Positions 34,907 through 43,941 of a stretch of 64,000 nt of DNA are shown one piece after another. The DNA lies in contig NZ_OBDO01000003.1 in NCBI RefSeq assembly GCF_900215145.1, positions 403,305 through 467,304 on the forward strand, written 5' to 3'. The DNA is from Geodermatophilus sabuli (lineage in GTDB: Bacteria > Actinomycetota > Actinomycetes > Mycobacteriales > Geodermatophilaceae). Positions within the stretch are counted from its first letter, which is position 1. Each line of letters starts with the position of its first letter. The notes under the pieces are model-generated. The model ran no database searches, had not been told where the DNA came from, and saw only the letters and a list, made by a program, of their open reading frames with translations. The translations under genes were made by a program, and so were the position numbers.

Positions 34907-35710
34907 ATGTCGAATCCCGAGGCCTCCGGCTCGCTCCCCGCCCCGGACAGCCCGACGACCACGTCGGTCGACAACGCCCTGTGGCTGCTGCAGCTGGTGG
35001 GTGAGAGCCAGGCCCTGCGGGTGGCCGAGGCGGCCGACCTGCTCGGCGTCGCCCGGTCGACGGCACACCGGCTGCTCACGGCCCTGCGCCGGCGCGGGTT
35101 CGTCATGCAGGACCGGCCCAACGGCGCGTACCGGCCCGGCCCCGCCCTCTACGAGATCGGCCTGGCCGCGGTGAACCGGATCGACATCCGGCGCGTGGCG
35201 CGCCCGGTGCTCGAGCAACTGCGCGAGGAGACCCAGGAGACGGTCAGCCTGGCGCTGCTCGAGGGGACGACGGTCCGCTTCCTCGACTGCGCCGAGAGCC
35301 CGCGGTCGGTCCGCGTCGGCAACCGCACCGGCGTGGTGCGGCCCGCCCACGCCTCGGCCGTCGGCAAGGCGGTCCTGGCCGTGCTCTCCGACGCCGAGCT
35401 GGACAGGCGCTACCCCGACGGCACCCTCCCGCCGACCACGACGTCCGCCGCCCTCACCGACCTGGCCGACCTGCGCGCCGAGCTGGCCACCATCCGGACG
35501 CAGGGCTACGCGCTCAACTGGGAGGAGAGCGCCGACGGGGTGTGCGCGGTCGCCGTGGCGCTGAAGGACGCGGTGGGCCAGCCGCTGGCCGGCCTCGGGG
35601 TGGCCGCGCCGAGCAGCCGGATGCGCGACGCCGAGGCGATCCGCGCGCTGGCCCCGGCCCTCGTCCGCGGTGCCGACCTGGTACTGGAGCGGTTCCGCAC
35701 GCCGTCCTGA
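34907..35710 (+). CDS. IclR-family transcriptional regulator
   Basis: The 267-residue protein has an N-terminal winged helix (SVDNALWLLQLVGESQALRVAEAADLLGVARSTAHRLLTALRRRGFVMQD, residues 20-70) and the IclR effector domain (PVLEQLREETQETVSLALLEGTTVRFLD, HASAVGKAVLA, NWEESADGVCAVAVALKD, GLGVAAPSSRM). It is divergent from the gentisate dioxygenase gene with 79 bases between starts, so it very likely controls that operon, with gentisate or a precursor as effector. The ATG follows the second CAGTTCC repeat, suggesting autoregulation. Confidence 0.92.
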   Translation: MSNPEASGSLPAPDSPTTTSVDNALWLLQLVGESQALRVAEAADLLGVARSTAHRLLTALRRRGFVMQDRPNGAYRPGPALYEIGLAAVNRIDIRRVARPVLEQLREETQETVSLALLEGTTVRFLDCAESPRSVRVGNRTGVVRPAHASAVGKAVLAVLSDAELDRRYPDGTLPPTTTSAALTDLADLRAELATIRTQGYALNWEESADGVCAVAVALKDAVGQPLAGLGVAAPSSRMRDAEAIRALAPALVRGADLVLERFRTPS

Positions 35711-35763
35711 CCGGCGCCGTCGTCCCGGGTTCACCCCGGCGACCAGCGGGTAGCGCCGACCCC

Positions 35764-36147
35764 GTGGCAGCGCAGACGGGACCGGGCGGGTTCGCCGAGC
35801 GGCTCGGGGCGGAGGTGACCACCGCCGACGACGGCAGCGCGCGGATCGGGTTCGACGCCCACGACGAGCACCTCAACCCGGCCGGCACCCTGCACGGGGG
35901 CGTGCTGGCGACGCTGGTCGACACCGCCATGGGCCAGGCGGTGCGCACCACCACCGGGGAGGGCGAGGTCCCCGCGACCAGCCAGCTCACGGTCACCTAC
36001 CTGCGCCCGGGGCGACCGGGGCCCCTGACCGTCACCGCGCGGGTGCGCACCCGCGGCGAGCACCTGACCGTCTGCGAGGCCGACGTCGAGCAGGAGGGCC
36101 GGGCCCTCGCCCACGCGGTCGCGACGTTCGCGCTGCTGCACTCCTGA
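35764..36147 (+). CDS. PaaI-family thioesterase
   Basis: The 127-residue hotdog-fold protein has the PaaI motif NPAGTLHGGVLATLVDTAMGQAV (residues 39-61; the HGG and Asp are the catalytic region) and QLTVTYLRPGRPGPLTVTARV. It would hydrolyse acyl-CoA esters, often aromatic ones. GTG at 35764 has no ribosome binding site and is preceded by TAGCGC seven bases upstream, again leaderless-looking. It follows the IclR gene in the same direction, 53 bases apart, in keeping with an aromatic-acid role. Confidence 0.85.
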   Translation: MAAQTGPGGFAERLGAEVTTADDGSARIGFDAHDEHLNPAGTLHGGVLATLVDTAMGQAVRTTTGEGEVPATSQLTVTYLRPGRPGPLTVTARVRTRGEHLTVCEADVEQEGRALAHAVATFALLHS

Positions 36148-36280
36148 GGCGCGCGGACGCGGCAGGCACGGCACCCGGGGGCGCCGCCGGCGCACGGAGG
36201 GATGATGTCGGACCTGTTCGGGGCGGGGGCCTGGGGGTACGGTCGGCGCGGCCGACCGACCCCTCCGGGGAGGACCCGCG

Positions 36281-36550
36281 ATGCCCGTCTTCATGATCGA
36301 GCGCCGGTACTCCGACGTCCTCGAGCTCACCTCCGACATGGCCGACGGGGTCAACCGGATCAACGCCGACGAGGGTGTGCGCTGGCTGTACTCCTTCCTG
36401 TCGGTCGACAAGCGCAAGACCTACTGCCTGTACGAGGCGCCGTCCGCCGACGCCATCCGCCGGGCGGCCGTGCGGGCCGGGCTGCCGGCCGACGTCGTCG
36501 TCGAGGTCTCGGCGACCGTGCAGCCCAACGGGTCACTGCAGCCCGTCTGA
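36281..36550 (+). CDS. DUF4242 (SCO4226-like) protein
   Basis: The 89-residue protein has the ferredoxin-like DUF4242 pattern: MPVFMIERRYSD, VRWLYSFLSVDKRKTYCLYEAPSADAIRRAAVRAGLPADVVVEVS. A Streptomyces relative (SCO4226) binds nickel; function is otherwise unknown. AGGA six to seven bases before the ATG is the ribosome binding site. Its last 18 bases overlap the end of the convergent LuxR-family gene. Confidence 0.85.
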   Translation: MPVFMIERRYSDVLELTSDMADGVNRINADEGVRWLYSFLSVDKRKTYCLYEAPSADAIRRAAVRAGLPADVVVEVSATVQPNGSLQPV

Positions 36551-39412
36551 TCCTTCGAGCAGGCCGTGCGTGGCGGCGTACATCGCCGCCTGCGTGCGGT
36601 TCCCGGCGCCGGTCTTGGCCAGGATGCTGCGGACGTGGTTGGCGACGGTGTTCTCGCTGATCACCAGGCGGGCGGAGATCTCCCGGTTGAGCAACCCCTC
36701 CCCCAGCAGGCGCAGCACCTCCGCTTCCCGTGCGGTCAGCCCCGCCGGGCGGGACGGCGCCGCCGCGGGCACGGGCACGGGCACGGCCGCCGGCCGCAGC
36801 GCCCGGAGCACCCGCCGCAGCCCGAGGTCCCGGGCCAGCTGCCCGGCCTCCTCGGCCAGCGCGCGGGCCCGCCGTCCGGGGTCCCCGCCGCGCCGGAGGT
36901 GGTCGGCCAGGGCCGCGAGGCTCTGGGCCCGGTGCACCACGGCCCCCATCCGGGTGTCCATCTCCAGCGCCGCCTCCAGCAACGGCACGGCCGTGCCCCG
37001 ACCCAGGGCCGAGTCGACCATCCCCAGGTAGCGGTCGGCGCTGCCGAAGACGGCGACGAACTGGCCGGCCCGCAGGTTGGTCCCGGAGTACTCGGCCACC
37101 CGCGGCCGCAGGGTGCGCAGCGCGTCGGCGTCGTCGAGGTGCACCGCCGCCTCCACGGTGAACGCCAGGACGCAGGGCCACTGGGCGTCCTCGTAGCGCT
37201 CCAGCCCGCCGTCGACCAGCCAGCGCAGCACGTGGTGCGCCGGACGGTCCAGCCGCAGCTCGGTGTAGAGGGCGAGCAGCCCCGGTGCCCAGTGCCCCTC
37301 CGGGGACTCCTCCCCGCTGACCAGCGCGCGGACGGCCTCCAGCGCCCCGGTCTCCCGCCGCACCATGAATCTCTGCACCGCCGTGGAGCCCTCGGTGTCG
37401 TCGGTGCCGAAGGTGGCCCCCAGCTCCAGCAGCTGCTCGCAGGTCCCGTCGGCGCCGGCGAAGTCGCCGGCGAGGAACTGGCGGCCGTAGCGGATGCACC
37501 CGGCGACGTACTCGAAGTACGCCTCGCCGGTCGCCCGGGCCATGCGCAGCACGTCCCAGTACGCCGCGGCCAGGACTTCGGGCTCACCCTGTTGATAGGC
37601 GATCGCCGCCCGCCAGAACCCCGCCGGGCCGAGCGGGCTGGGGTCGCCGATGCGTTGGGCCAGCTCGGAGAGCTCGGTCGCCCGGGCCAGCTTGGCGGGG
37701 GCGTCCGCGGGGTGCAGCCCGTTCCAGAGGCTGGCCTCGAGCACGGCGGCGAGGAGGACGTCGTCCTCCAGGGCCCGGGCCAGCTCGACCGACCGGCGGC
37801 CGAGCTCGCCGGCCTGGTCGGTCGCCCCCAGGAACGCCAGGGCCCGGCCGAGACCGGCCAGCCCGCGCACGTAGAGGGGGTCGGCCGGGTCGTGCGGCAC
37901 GCCGCGCAACGCCTCGGTGAGCAGCTCGACCGCCCGCTGGCCGGGCAGTCCGGGTCGCCAGGAGGCCGCCTCGAAGCCGATCGCCGCCTCCAGCCGGTCG
38001 CGGACGCCGCCGGCGTTGGCGACCTCCGCGTAGAGCGCCCGGGCCCGGGCGAAGTCCCCACCGAGCAGGTGCGCCGAGGCCGCCGACAGCAGCAGCCGGT
38101 GCCCGTGCGGCGGGTCCTCGGCCAGCGCGGCGGCCTGCTCGAACCACCGTGCGGCGTCCTCGTGGGCCAGGCTGCGGGACGCGGCCTGCGCGGCCTCGGT
38201 CAGGTAGCGGACCGCCCGGTCGGCGGCACCGAGCGCGGCGCCCTGCGCGTAGTGGTGCGCCAGCCGCTGGGTGCGTCGGTCCGACGCGACCCCCGAGGCC
38301 TCGAGGACGGCGGCGACCCGAAGGTGCTCGCGGGCGCGGCGGGTGGCCGGCACGAGGTCGAGCACGGCCTGCCGGGCCAGGCTGTGCGGGAACCGGAACG
38401 CCGGGCCGGCGGACTCCAGCAGGCCGTGGGCGACCGCGGTGTCCAGCGCCGCGAGCGTGGTGTCCTCACCCCACGCGGAGACGGCCAGCAGCGTGGCGAG
38501 GTCACACTCCTCCCCCACGACGGCGGCCAGTTCCAGGGTCTGCCGCTCGGGCGCGCTCAGCCGCTCCAGCCGGCCGGCCACCATGTCCTGCACCGACAGC
38601 GGCGCCGACGCGCCCGGGCCCGGCACCGTCCCGGCCGACTCGCGCAGCAGCTCCCGCAGCAGGAAGGGGTTGCCGCCGGTGCGGTCACGCAGCAGCGCCG
38701 CGGCGACCCGGGCCCGGTGCTCGGGCAGCGTCGCCTCGTGCGCCAGGTACTCGGCGATGTCCTCCGTGGACAGTCCGGCCAGGTCCAGCCGCCGGACGCC
38801 GTCGAGCCGGTACAGGTTCGCGATGGTGGCGGTGAGCGCGGCCGACCGCTCCGGGGCCGTCGTCCGGTGCGTGCCCAGCACCATCAGCGGCGACTCCGCC
38901 GTCCGGTCGACCAGGTGGGCCAGCAGCTGCAGGCCGGCGACGCCGCACCAGTGCAGGTCCTCCAGCGCGAGGACGACCGGCCCGGTCCGGGTCAGCGTCC
39001 GGATCGCGTCGACGGCGGCGTCGTAGAGCTCCCGGCGGGTGTCGGGCTCGGCGGTGTCCTCGGACCGCCCCACCAGCCGGGCCAGCGCGTCGCGCGGCCC
39101 GCCCGGGCCGGTCGCGGACAGCAGCGCCTCGACCGGCTCGACGAACGGCTGGTAGGGCGGCCCGAACTCGGCGACACAGGTGCCGAGCAGCACCGTGGCG
39201 CCGCGGTCGTGCAGGAGGGCGCAGAACTCGGCCAGCAGCCGGGACTTCCCCGCGCCGGGCTCACCGCCGAGGAAGGCGACCTGGCGGGCACCACCACGGA
39301 CCGCCGTCCACAGGTCCTCGAGGCAGTCGAGCTCGCCCCGGCGGCCGACGAAGCGCGGGGCCGCGGCCCGCGTCCAGCGCGACGGGAGGGGTGGCGGCGT
39401 CCAGCCGGACAC
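36533..39412 (-). CDS. Large LuxR-family ATPase regulator (LAL/AAA type)
   Basis: The 959-residue protein has an N-terminal AAA ATPase (FVGRRGELDCLEDLW, Walker A GGEPGAGKSRLL, Walker B LALEDLHW), a long TPR-like helical middle, and a C-terminal LuxR helix-turn-helix (GLTAREAEVLRLLGEGLLNREISARLVISENTVANHVRSILAKTG). Such LAL regulators couple ligand or ATP state to activation. The GTG at 39412 is preferred because TAGCGT lies eight bases upstream, as for a leaderless message; a GTG or ATG at 39493 would add 27 residues. It is divergent from the flavin oxidase gene and may control it. Confidence 0.9.
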   Translation of the reverse strand: MSGWTPPPLPSRWTRAAAPRFVGRRGELDCLEDLWTAVRGGARQVAFLGGEPGAGKSRLLAEFCALLHDRGATVLLGTCVAEFGPPYQPFVEPVEALLSATGPGGPRDALARLVGRSEDTAEPDTRRELYDAAVDAIRTLTRTGPVVLALEDLHWCGVAGLQLLAHLVDRTAESPLMVLGTHRTTAPERSAALTATIANLYRLDGVRRLDLAGLSTEDIAEYLAHEATLPEHRARVAAALLRDRTGGNPFLLRELLRESAGTVPGPGASAPLSVQDMVAGRLERLSAPERQTLELAAVVGEECDLATLLAVSAWGEDTTLAALDTAVAHGLLESAGPAFRFPHSLARQAVLDLVPATRRAREHLRVAAVLEASGVASDRRTQRLAHHYAQGAALGAADRAVRYLTEAAQAASRSLAHEDAARWFEQAAALAEDPPHGHRLLLSAASAHLLGGDFARARALYAEVANAGGVRDRLEAAIGFEAASWRPGLPGQRAVELLTEALRGVPHDPADPLYVRGLAGLGRALAFLGATDQAGELGRRSVELARALEDDVLLAAVLEASLWNGLHPADAPAKLARATELSELAQRIGDPSPLGPAGFWRAAIAYQQGEPEVLAAAYWDVLRMARATGEAYFEYVAGCIRYGRQFLAGDFAGADGTCEQLLELGATFGTDDTEGSTAVQRFMVRRETGALEAVRALVSGEESPEGHWAPGLLALYTELRLDRPAHHVLRWLVDGGLERYEDAQWPCVLAFTVEAAVHLDDADALRTLRPRVAEYSGTNLRAGQFVAVFGSADRYLGMVDSALGRGTAVPLLEAALEMDTRMGAVVHRAQSLAALADHLRRGGDPGRRARALAEEAGQLARDLGLRRVLRALRPAAVPVPVPAAAPSRPAGLTAREAEVLRLLGEGLLNREISARLVISENTVANHVRSILAKTGAGNRTQAAMYAATHGLLEGSDGLQ

Positions 39413-39566
39413 CCTCCCGGACGCTAGCCCTCCCCCTCCGGGGCTGTCGATGGTCAGAACTGGCCCCCGGCGCGCCGACGCCGATTCGCGCACTTCTGGT
39501 CATGTGCGCGTACCGGTCGGCTCCCTAGCGTCGGCGCCACGGACCAACCCGCACCGAGGAGGGGCC

Positions 39567-40937
39567 ATGACGACACAGCTGCCCGGGACGCTCGCCGACC
39601 GCGTACGGGGCCAGGTGATCCGCCCCGCGGACGACGACTACGAGGAGGCCCGCAAGGTCTACAACGGCATGATCGACGCCCGCCCCGACCTGGTCGTGCG
39701 CTGCGCCGGCGTCGACGACGTGGTCGCCGTGGTGCGGTACGCGGCGGAGAACGGTCAGGACCTCGCCGTCCGGGGCGGCGGGCACAGCGTGCCCGGCTTC
39801 GGCACCGGGGACGGCGCCGTCGTCGCCGACCTGTCGATGATGCAGGCGGTGGACGTCGACCCCGAGGCACGGACAGCGGCGGCCGGCGGCGGCACCACCT
39901 GGGGCCGGTTCAACGACGCGACGGCGGCCTCGGGGCTGGCCACCACCGGCGGGATCATCTCGACCACCGGCATCGCCGGGCTGACCCTCGGCGGCGGGAT
40001 CGGTTACCTGTGCCGTGGCTACGGCCTCTCCTGCGACAACCTCCTCGCGGCCGAGGTGGTCCTCGCCGACGGCACGGTGGTCACCGCCGACGAGGACGAG
40101 CACGCCGACCTGTTCTGGGCACTGCGCGGCGGCGGGGGCAACTTCGGCGTGGTCACCCGGTTCACCTTCCGGCTGCACCCGGTGGAGACGATCTACGGCG
40201 GCCCGATGTTCTTCGAGCTGTCCGACGCGACGGCGGTCTTCCAGCTGTTCCGCGATCTCGTCCAGACCGCTCCGCGCGAGTTCGGTGGTTTCCCCGGGTT
40301 CCAGATCGCGCCACCGCTGCCGTTCATCCCCGAGGACCGCGTCGGGGACACCTTCGTCCTCCTGGTGCCCTGCTGGACCGGGTCCCAGAGCGAGGGCGAG
40401 CGGCTCGTGGACCGGATCCACCAGGTCGCGCCGGTGGTGGCCGAGCACGTCGGCCCGATGCCCTACCCGGCACTCAACAGCGCCTTCGACCCGCTGCTCC
40501 CCCCGGGATTGCAGAACTACTGGAAGGCCGCCTACGTCACGGAGCTGACCGACGAGGCGATCGCCGCGCACGTCGAGCACGGGTCCCGCGTGCCGTCGAT
40601 GCAGTCGACGATGCACCTGTACCCGATCAACGGTGCCGTGCAGGACGTCGCGCCGGACGCGACCGCCTTCGGCCACCGGAACGCCACCTACGCCGCCAAC
40701 ATCGCCGGGTTCTGGCCCGACCCGGCCGACAACGAGACCAACACGCAGTGGGTGCGGGACTACTACGCGGCGATCGCGCCGCACTCCGAGCCCGGCGGCT
40801 ACGTCAACTTCGCCTCGGGCGACGACCACCACAAGGCCCCGGAGAACTACGGCGCCAACTACGAGCGGCTGCGGGCGGTCAAGCGGACCTACGACTCCGG
40901 CAACCTGTTCCACCTCAACCAGAACATCCGGCCGTGA
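39567..40937 (+). CDS. FAD-linked oxidase with BBE domain
   Basis: The 456-residue protein has a PCMH-type FAD domain (LAVRGGGHSVPGFGTGDGAVVADLS, with His for covalent 8-alpha flavin attachment near residue 79; GIAGLTLGGGIGYLCRGYGLSCDNLL) and the C-terminal berberine-bridge motif NYERLRAVKRTYDSGNLFHLNQNI. The Cys that makes a second flavin bond in bicovalent members is replaced (TTGIAG), so attachment is probably through His alone. Substrates in the family include sugars, alcohols and polyketides. GGAGGGG before the ATG is the ribosome binding site. It is cotranscribed with a cupin gene. Confidence 0.88.
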   Translation: MTTQLPGTLADRVRGQVIRPADDDYEEARKVYNGMIDARPDLVVRCAGVDDVVAVVRYAAENGQDLAVRGGGHSVPGFGTGDGAVVADLSMMQAVDVDPEARTAAAGGGTTWGRFNDATAASGLATTGGIISTTGIAGLTLGGGIGYLCRGYGLSCDNLLAAEVVLADGTVVTADEDEHADLFWALRGGGGNFGVVTRFTFRLHPVETIYGGPMFFELSDATAVFQLFRDLVQTAPREFGGFPGFQIAPPLPFIPEDRVGDTFVLLVPCWTGSQSEGERLVDRIHQVAPVVAEHVGPMPYPALNSAFDPLLPPGLQNYWKAAYVTELTDEAIAAHVEHGSRVPSMQSTMHLYPINGAVQDVAPDATAFGHRNATYAANIAGFWPDPADNETNTQWVRDYYAAIAPHSEPGGYVNFASGDDHHKAPENYGANYERLRAVKRTYDSGNLFHLNQNIRP

Positions 40938-40968
40938 GCCGGCGTCGACGCAGGGAGGGGTGAGGGGC

Positions 40969-41325
40969 ATGCAGGCCATCGAACGGACCGCGCTGCCCGT
41001 GGCCATCGAGGGCAACGGCGTGGACTTCCGCGCCGCCCGCTTCGGGGACATGAGCGTCGGGTGGATCCGGCTGCCGGCCGGGACGGACCTGCGCCCCGCA
41101 CTGGCCGGCCTGTCGGGCGACCGCTGCCCGTGCCCGCACTGGGGCTACATGATCAGCGGCAGCCTCGTCATGCACGGTGCGGAGGGTGACACGAGGTACG
41201 AGGCCGGCCAGGCGTTCTACTGGGCGCCCGGCCACGCGCCCGAGGCGCTCACCGACTGCGAGTACGTCGACTTCTCTCCGTCGGAGGAGCTGGAGGCGGT
41301 GGTCCGGCACATCCGCGGCGACTGA
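40969..41325 (+). CDS. Small cupin-like protein
   Basis: The 118-residue protein has a single cupin-like barrel: CPCPHWGYMISGSLVMHGAEGDTRYEAGQAFYWAPGHAPEALTDCEYVDFSP, with His residues in CPHWGY and GHAPE that could hold a metal. It starts 31 bases after the flavin oxidase gene with GGGAGGGG upstream, and so is probably in its operon. Many such proteins accompany FAD-linked oxidases; the role is unknown. Confidence 0.75.
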   Translation: MQAIERTALPVAIEGNGVDFRAARFGDMSVGWIRLPAGTDLRPALAGLSGDRCPCPHWGYMISGSLVMHGAEGDTRYEAGQAFYWAPGHAPEALTDCEYVDFSPSEELEAVVRHIRGD

Positions 41326-41390
41326 GGGCGCCTCGGAGCTCCGGTGCCGGCGGGCGGAATGCCTGCCGGCACCCGGGGGTTCGCCGGTGC

Positions 41391-41672
41391 ATGGCCACCG
41401 CGAGCTGGAACGGGACCGTCATCGCCGAGTCCGACGACATCGTCACCGTCGAGGGCAACGCCTACTTCCCCCGGGAGGCGGTGCGCGAGGACGTCCTGCG
41501 GCCGTCGGGCACGCACACGTTCTGCCCGTGGAAGGGCACGGCGTCCTACTACTCGCTGGAGGTCGACGGGCAGACCAACCCCGACGCGGTCTGGTTCTAC
41601 CCGGAGCCGTCGGACGCGGCGCGCGAGATCACCGGGCGGGTCGCGTTCTGGCGTGGCGTCGAGGTGCGCTGA
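41391..41672 (+). CDS. DUF427 family protein
   Basis: The 93-residue protein matches DUF427: ASWNGTVIAESDDIVTVEGNAYFPREAV, SGTHTFCPWKGTASYYSLEVDG, then AVWFYPEPSDAAREITGRVAFWRGVEV. The CPWKGTASYY stretch is the family hallmark. Its biochemical role is not settled. It lies 65 bases past the cupin gene in the same orientation and may share its transcript. Confidence 0.9.
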   Translation: MATASWNGTVIAESDDIVTVEGNAYFPREAVREDVLRPSGTHTFCPWKGTASYYSLEVDGQTNPDAVWFYPEPSDAAREITGRVAFWRGVEVR

Positions 41673-41693
41673 GCGACCGCGCCGCTCGGCCGC

Positions 41694-42119
41694 TCAGCGG
41701 CCGGGCCAGGCGCCGGCCAGTTCCCGGGCCGCGGCCGCGGCGTCCGGGTCCAGCACCCGCGCGCGCTCTTGGCGCTCGATCAACCCCTGGAAGGCGGTCC
41801 ACGCCTCCTCCGGGGTGGTGTCGAGGGCGGCGGCGATCTGCGCCCAGCTGGCTCCGCCGCGCAGCGCGGCGCGGAAGCCGACCAGCTGGCTGTCGCGCGC
41901 CTTGCGTGCGACCACCTCGCCGAGGGCGAGCAGCTCGAGGGACTCGGGCACGTCCAGCGACGTGACCGCCTCCTTGAAGGAGCTCCAGTCGTCCTCGTCG
42001 ACCTCGGCGACGGTGTCGAGGGTGGTCGCCCCGCTGTCCCGCCGGCTCAGGAAGTCCAGGCGGGTGACGGCCGTCGTCAGGGAGAACTCCTGCTCGAGGG
42101 CGTCGGGTGTGATGCTCAT
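41694..42119 (-). CDS. Hypothetical helical protein with HTH-like segment
   Basis: The 141-residue protein is acidic and helical, with a segment VGFRAALRGGASWAQIAAALDTTPEEAWTAFQGLIERQ (about residues 85-122) that looks like a helix-turn-helix of the kind seen in actinobacterial small regulators. I do not recognise the family. ATG at 42119 is chosen, with ATG at 42131 four codons earlier as alternative; neither has a strong ribosome binding site. It is divergent from the RibD-C-like gene. Confidence 0.6.
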   Translation of the reverse strand: MSITPDALEQEFSLTTAVTRLDFLSRRDSGATTLDTVAEVDEDDWSSFKEAVTSLDVPESLELLALGEVVARKARDSQLVGFRAALRGGASWAQIAAALDTTPEEAWTAFQGLIERQERARVLDPDAAAAARELAGAWPGR

Positions 42120-42188
42120 GAGCCATCCCATCCCCGGCCGCGTCGGCGGGTCAAACGCACTGCGATCCTGATCACCCGGGAGGTGGCT

Positions 42189-42809
42189 GTGCGCCCACGC
42201 GTCGTGGTCCACGTCGCGGTCTCCCTGGAGGGAGCGACCACCGGGTTCGACCCGGACGTCGGTTCGTTCTACGCCCTGGCTCGCACGTGGCACGAGGACG
42301 TGACGCTGACCGGAGCCGACACCGTCCTCGCCCAGGAGCCGGCGCTGGGCTCCGCGCCCCAGCCTGGTCCCGCACCGGACGGTCCCCTGCTGGTCGTCGT
42401 CGACAGCCGGGCCCGCGTCCGTGCGTGGGCGGCGCTCCGGGCTGCCGGCCACTGGTCGGACGTCCTGGCGGCGTCCAGTGCGCGGACGCCGCACCGGTCC
42501 GGGCCCGTGAGCGAGCTGCGGCTCGGCCGGGAACGGGTGGACCTGCCCGCGCTCCTCACCGAGCTCGGTACGCGGCCGGGCGTGGCCACGGTGCGGGTGG
42601 ACAGCGGCGGCGCGCTGACCGGTGCGCTGCTGGCCGCCGGCCTGGTCGACGAGGTGAGCCTGCTGGTCCACCCCGTCCTCGCCGGACCGGCCGCCGGCGC
42701 TCGGCGATGGTACGGCGACGGCCCGCCGCCCGCGGGCGAGCTGGTGCTCGCGGAGTGCCGGCGACTCGACGGCGACCTGGTCTGGCTCCGCCACCACATC
42801 CGGCGCTGA
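42189..42809 (+). CDS. RibD C-terminal/DHFR-like reductase family protein
   Basis: The 206-residue protein starts PRVVVHVAVSLEGATTGFDPDVGSFYALA and has GADTVLAQEP, LLVVVDSRARVRAWAAL, VRVDSGGALTGALLAAGLVDEVSLLVHPVLAG and an ending typical of RibD-C proteins. The middle DSGG loop matches the NADPH site. It is a diverged relative of the protein at 1958. GGGAGG five bases before the GTG sets the start. Substrate unknown. A strong hairpin follows. Confidence 0.8.
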   Translation: MRPRVVVHVAVSLEGATTGFDPDVGSFYALARTWHEDVTLTGADTVLAQEPALGSAPQPGPAPDGPLLVVVDSRARVRAWAALRAAGHWSDVLAASSARTPHRSGPVSELRLGRERVDLPALLTELGTRPGVATVRVDSGGALTGALLAAGLVDEVSLLVHPVLAGPAAGARRWYGDGPPPAGELVLAECRRLDGDLVWLRHHIRR

Positions 42810-42819
42810 GGACGCGAGA

Positions 42820-42851
42820 GGGCCCGCACCCGGTTCCCCGGGTGCGGGCCC
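42820..42851. terminator. Fourteen-pair bidirectional terminator
   Basis: GGGCCCGCACCCGG (42820-42833) pairs perfectly with CCGGGTGCGGGCCC (42838-42851) around a TTCC loop. It lies between two convergent genes, ending at 42809 (plus) and 42870 (minus), so it can stop transcription from both sides. Confidence 0.75.
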
Positions 42852-42869
42852 CTCGTGCATCGCGGAGCG

Positions 42870-43859
42870 TCAGCTGTCGACGCCCACGGCCTCCTTGGCG
42901 AGGTCGGCCAGGCGCGTCTGGGTGGCGCTGACGACGCTCGACCGGTTCTTGTGGGTCTCCTCGTAGCGGATGACCACGTTGACGTCGTGCGCGGAGCGCA
43001 GCTGCTTGACCGCCTTGATCGCGTCCTGGGTGGACAGCGAGTCGTAGCCCTTGATGGGCAGCTCGTCGGCGGTGACGTCGCCGAGCTCCTCGCGCGTGGC
43101 CTTGGCGGCGTCGGCGGTCTCGCGGTCGCCCTCGCGGCGGGCGATCCGCTCGGCGCGCCGCAGCGCGGCGCTGCGGCCCACGGTGAGGGTCTCGCGGACG
43201 GCGTCGGTGAAGGAGCTGGCCTTGTCGGCGACCTGGTTGAACTTCTCGCCGGCCTCCTCGCGGCGCTGCTGCGCGGTGTCGACCGCCTCGTTCACCCGGT
43301 TGGCGGCGAAGCGCACGGGGGCGTTGGCCACCCGGACGGCGCCACCGGCAACGCGCTGGAACGGGGTCGGGCGCAGCGCGGCCGGGCCGCCCAGGGCCTC
43401 CTCGGCCAGCACCACGGTCAGCCACTCGACGGTGGCCGAGTGCGCGGTGACCAGGCGCTCGGCGAGCGCCTTCACCTTGGGCAGTTCGGCCTTCTCGGCC
43501 AGCACCTTCAGGTGGGTGGCGCGGTCGAGCAGCTGGTGCTCGAGCGAGAGGTCCTGCAGCAGCGCCTCCTCGATCGGCTCGCCCTGCTCGAAGCCGGCCT
43601 TGAGGACGGCAGCCAGCCGGCCGACGGCGGGGGTCACCACGTCGGGGACCCCGCCGAGCGTGCGCAGCTGCTCGGTGATCGCCTTGGTGCGGTCGGCGGC
43701 GTTGTCGGCGTTCTGGTTCAGCTCGCGGCGGACCGCGTCGGTACGCGCCTGGGAGACGCGGGTACGCGCGACCTGCTCCTCGGTCTGCGTCAGCAGGAGG
43801 AGGGCGCGGAGCTGGTTGACGATCTTGGCCGTGTCGGCCTTACGGAGCGTGTCGGTCAC
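42870..43859 (-). CDS. Ferritin-like domain protein of unknown role
   Basis: The 329-residue protein begins with about 175 residues of long helices resembling a ferritin-like bundle (QLRALLLLTQTEEQVARTRV, LEHQLLDRATHLKVLAEKA, LVTAHSATVEWLTVVLAEEALGG), then a charged linker and a C-terminal domain DELPIKGYDSLSTQDAIKAVKQL and VVIRYEETHKNRSSVVSATQTRLADLAKEAVG. The last motif (IxxYD...YExxHKNR) is common in actinobacterial stress or envelope-associated proteins. Function unknown. GTG at 43859 has GGAG seven bases upstream. Confidence 0.7.
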   Translation of the reverse strand: MTDTLRKADTAKIVNQLRALLLLTQTEEQVARTRVSQARTDAVRRELNQNADNAADRTKAITEQLRTLGGVPDVVTPAVGRLAAVLKAGFEQGEPIEEALLQDLSLEHQLLDRATHLKVLAEKAELPKVKALAERLVTAHSATVEWLTVVLAEEALGGPAALRPTPFQRVAGGAVRVANAPVRFAANRVNEAVDTAQQRREEAGEKFNQVADKASSFTDAVRETLTVGRSAALRRAERIARREGDRETADAAKATREELGDVTADELPIKGYDSLSTQDAIKAVKQLRSAHDVNVVIRYEETHKNRSSVVSATQTRLADLAKEAVGVDS

Positions 43860-43941
43860 AGGAAGACTCCAGACATCGGGGATGACCTGACGTATGGAGG
43901 GGTGCCCTGTCCGGACCGTCCGCTAACTCCTGCAAGCGGAT

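Noticed and set aside
36566..39427. A 953-codon plus-strand frame opposite the LuxR-family regulator
   Set aside because: Same low-complexity composition and complete antisense overlap with a clear LuxR ATPase.
39440..39470. Second ECF42-like promoter (TGTCGA) before the flavin oxidase
   Set aside because: The sequence 17 bases downstream is CGGC, not a CGA/TC-type -10, and the gene is not a DGPF type.
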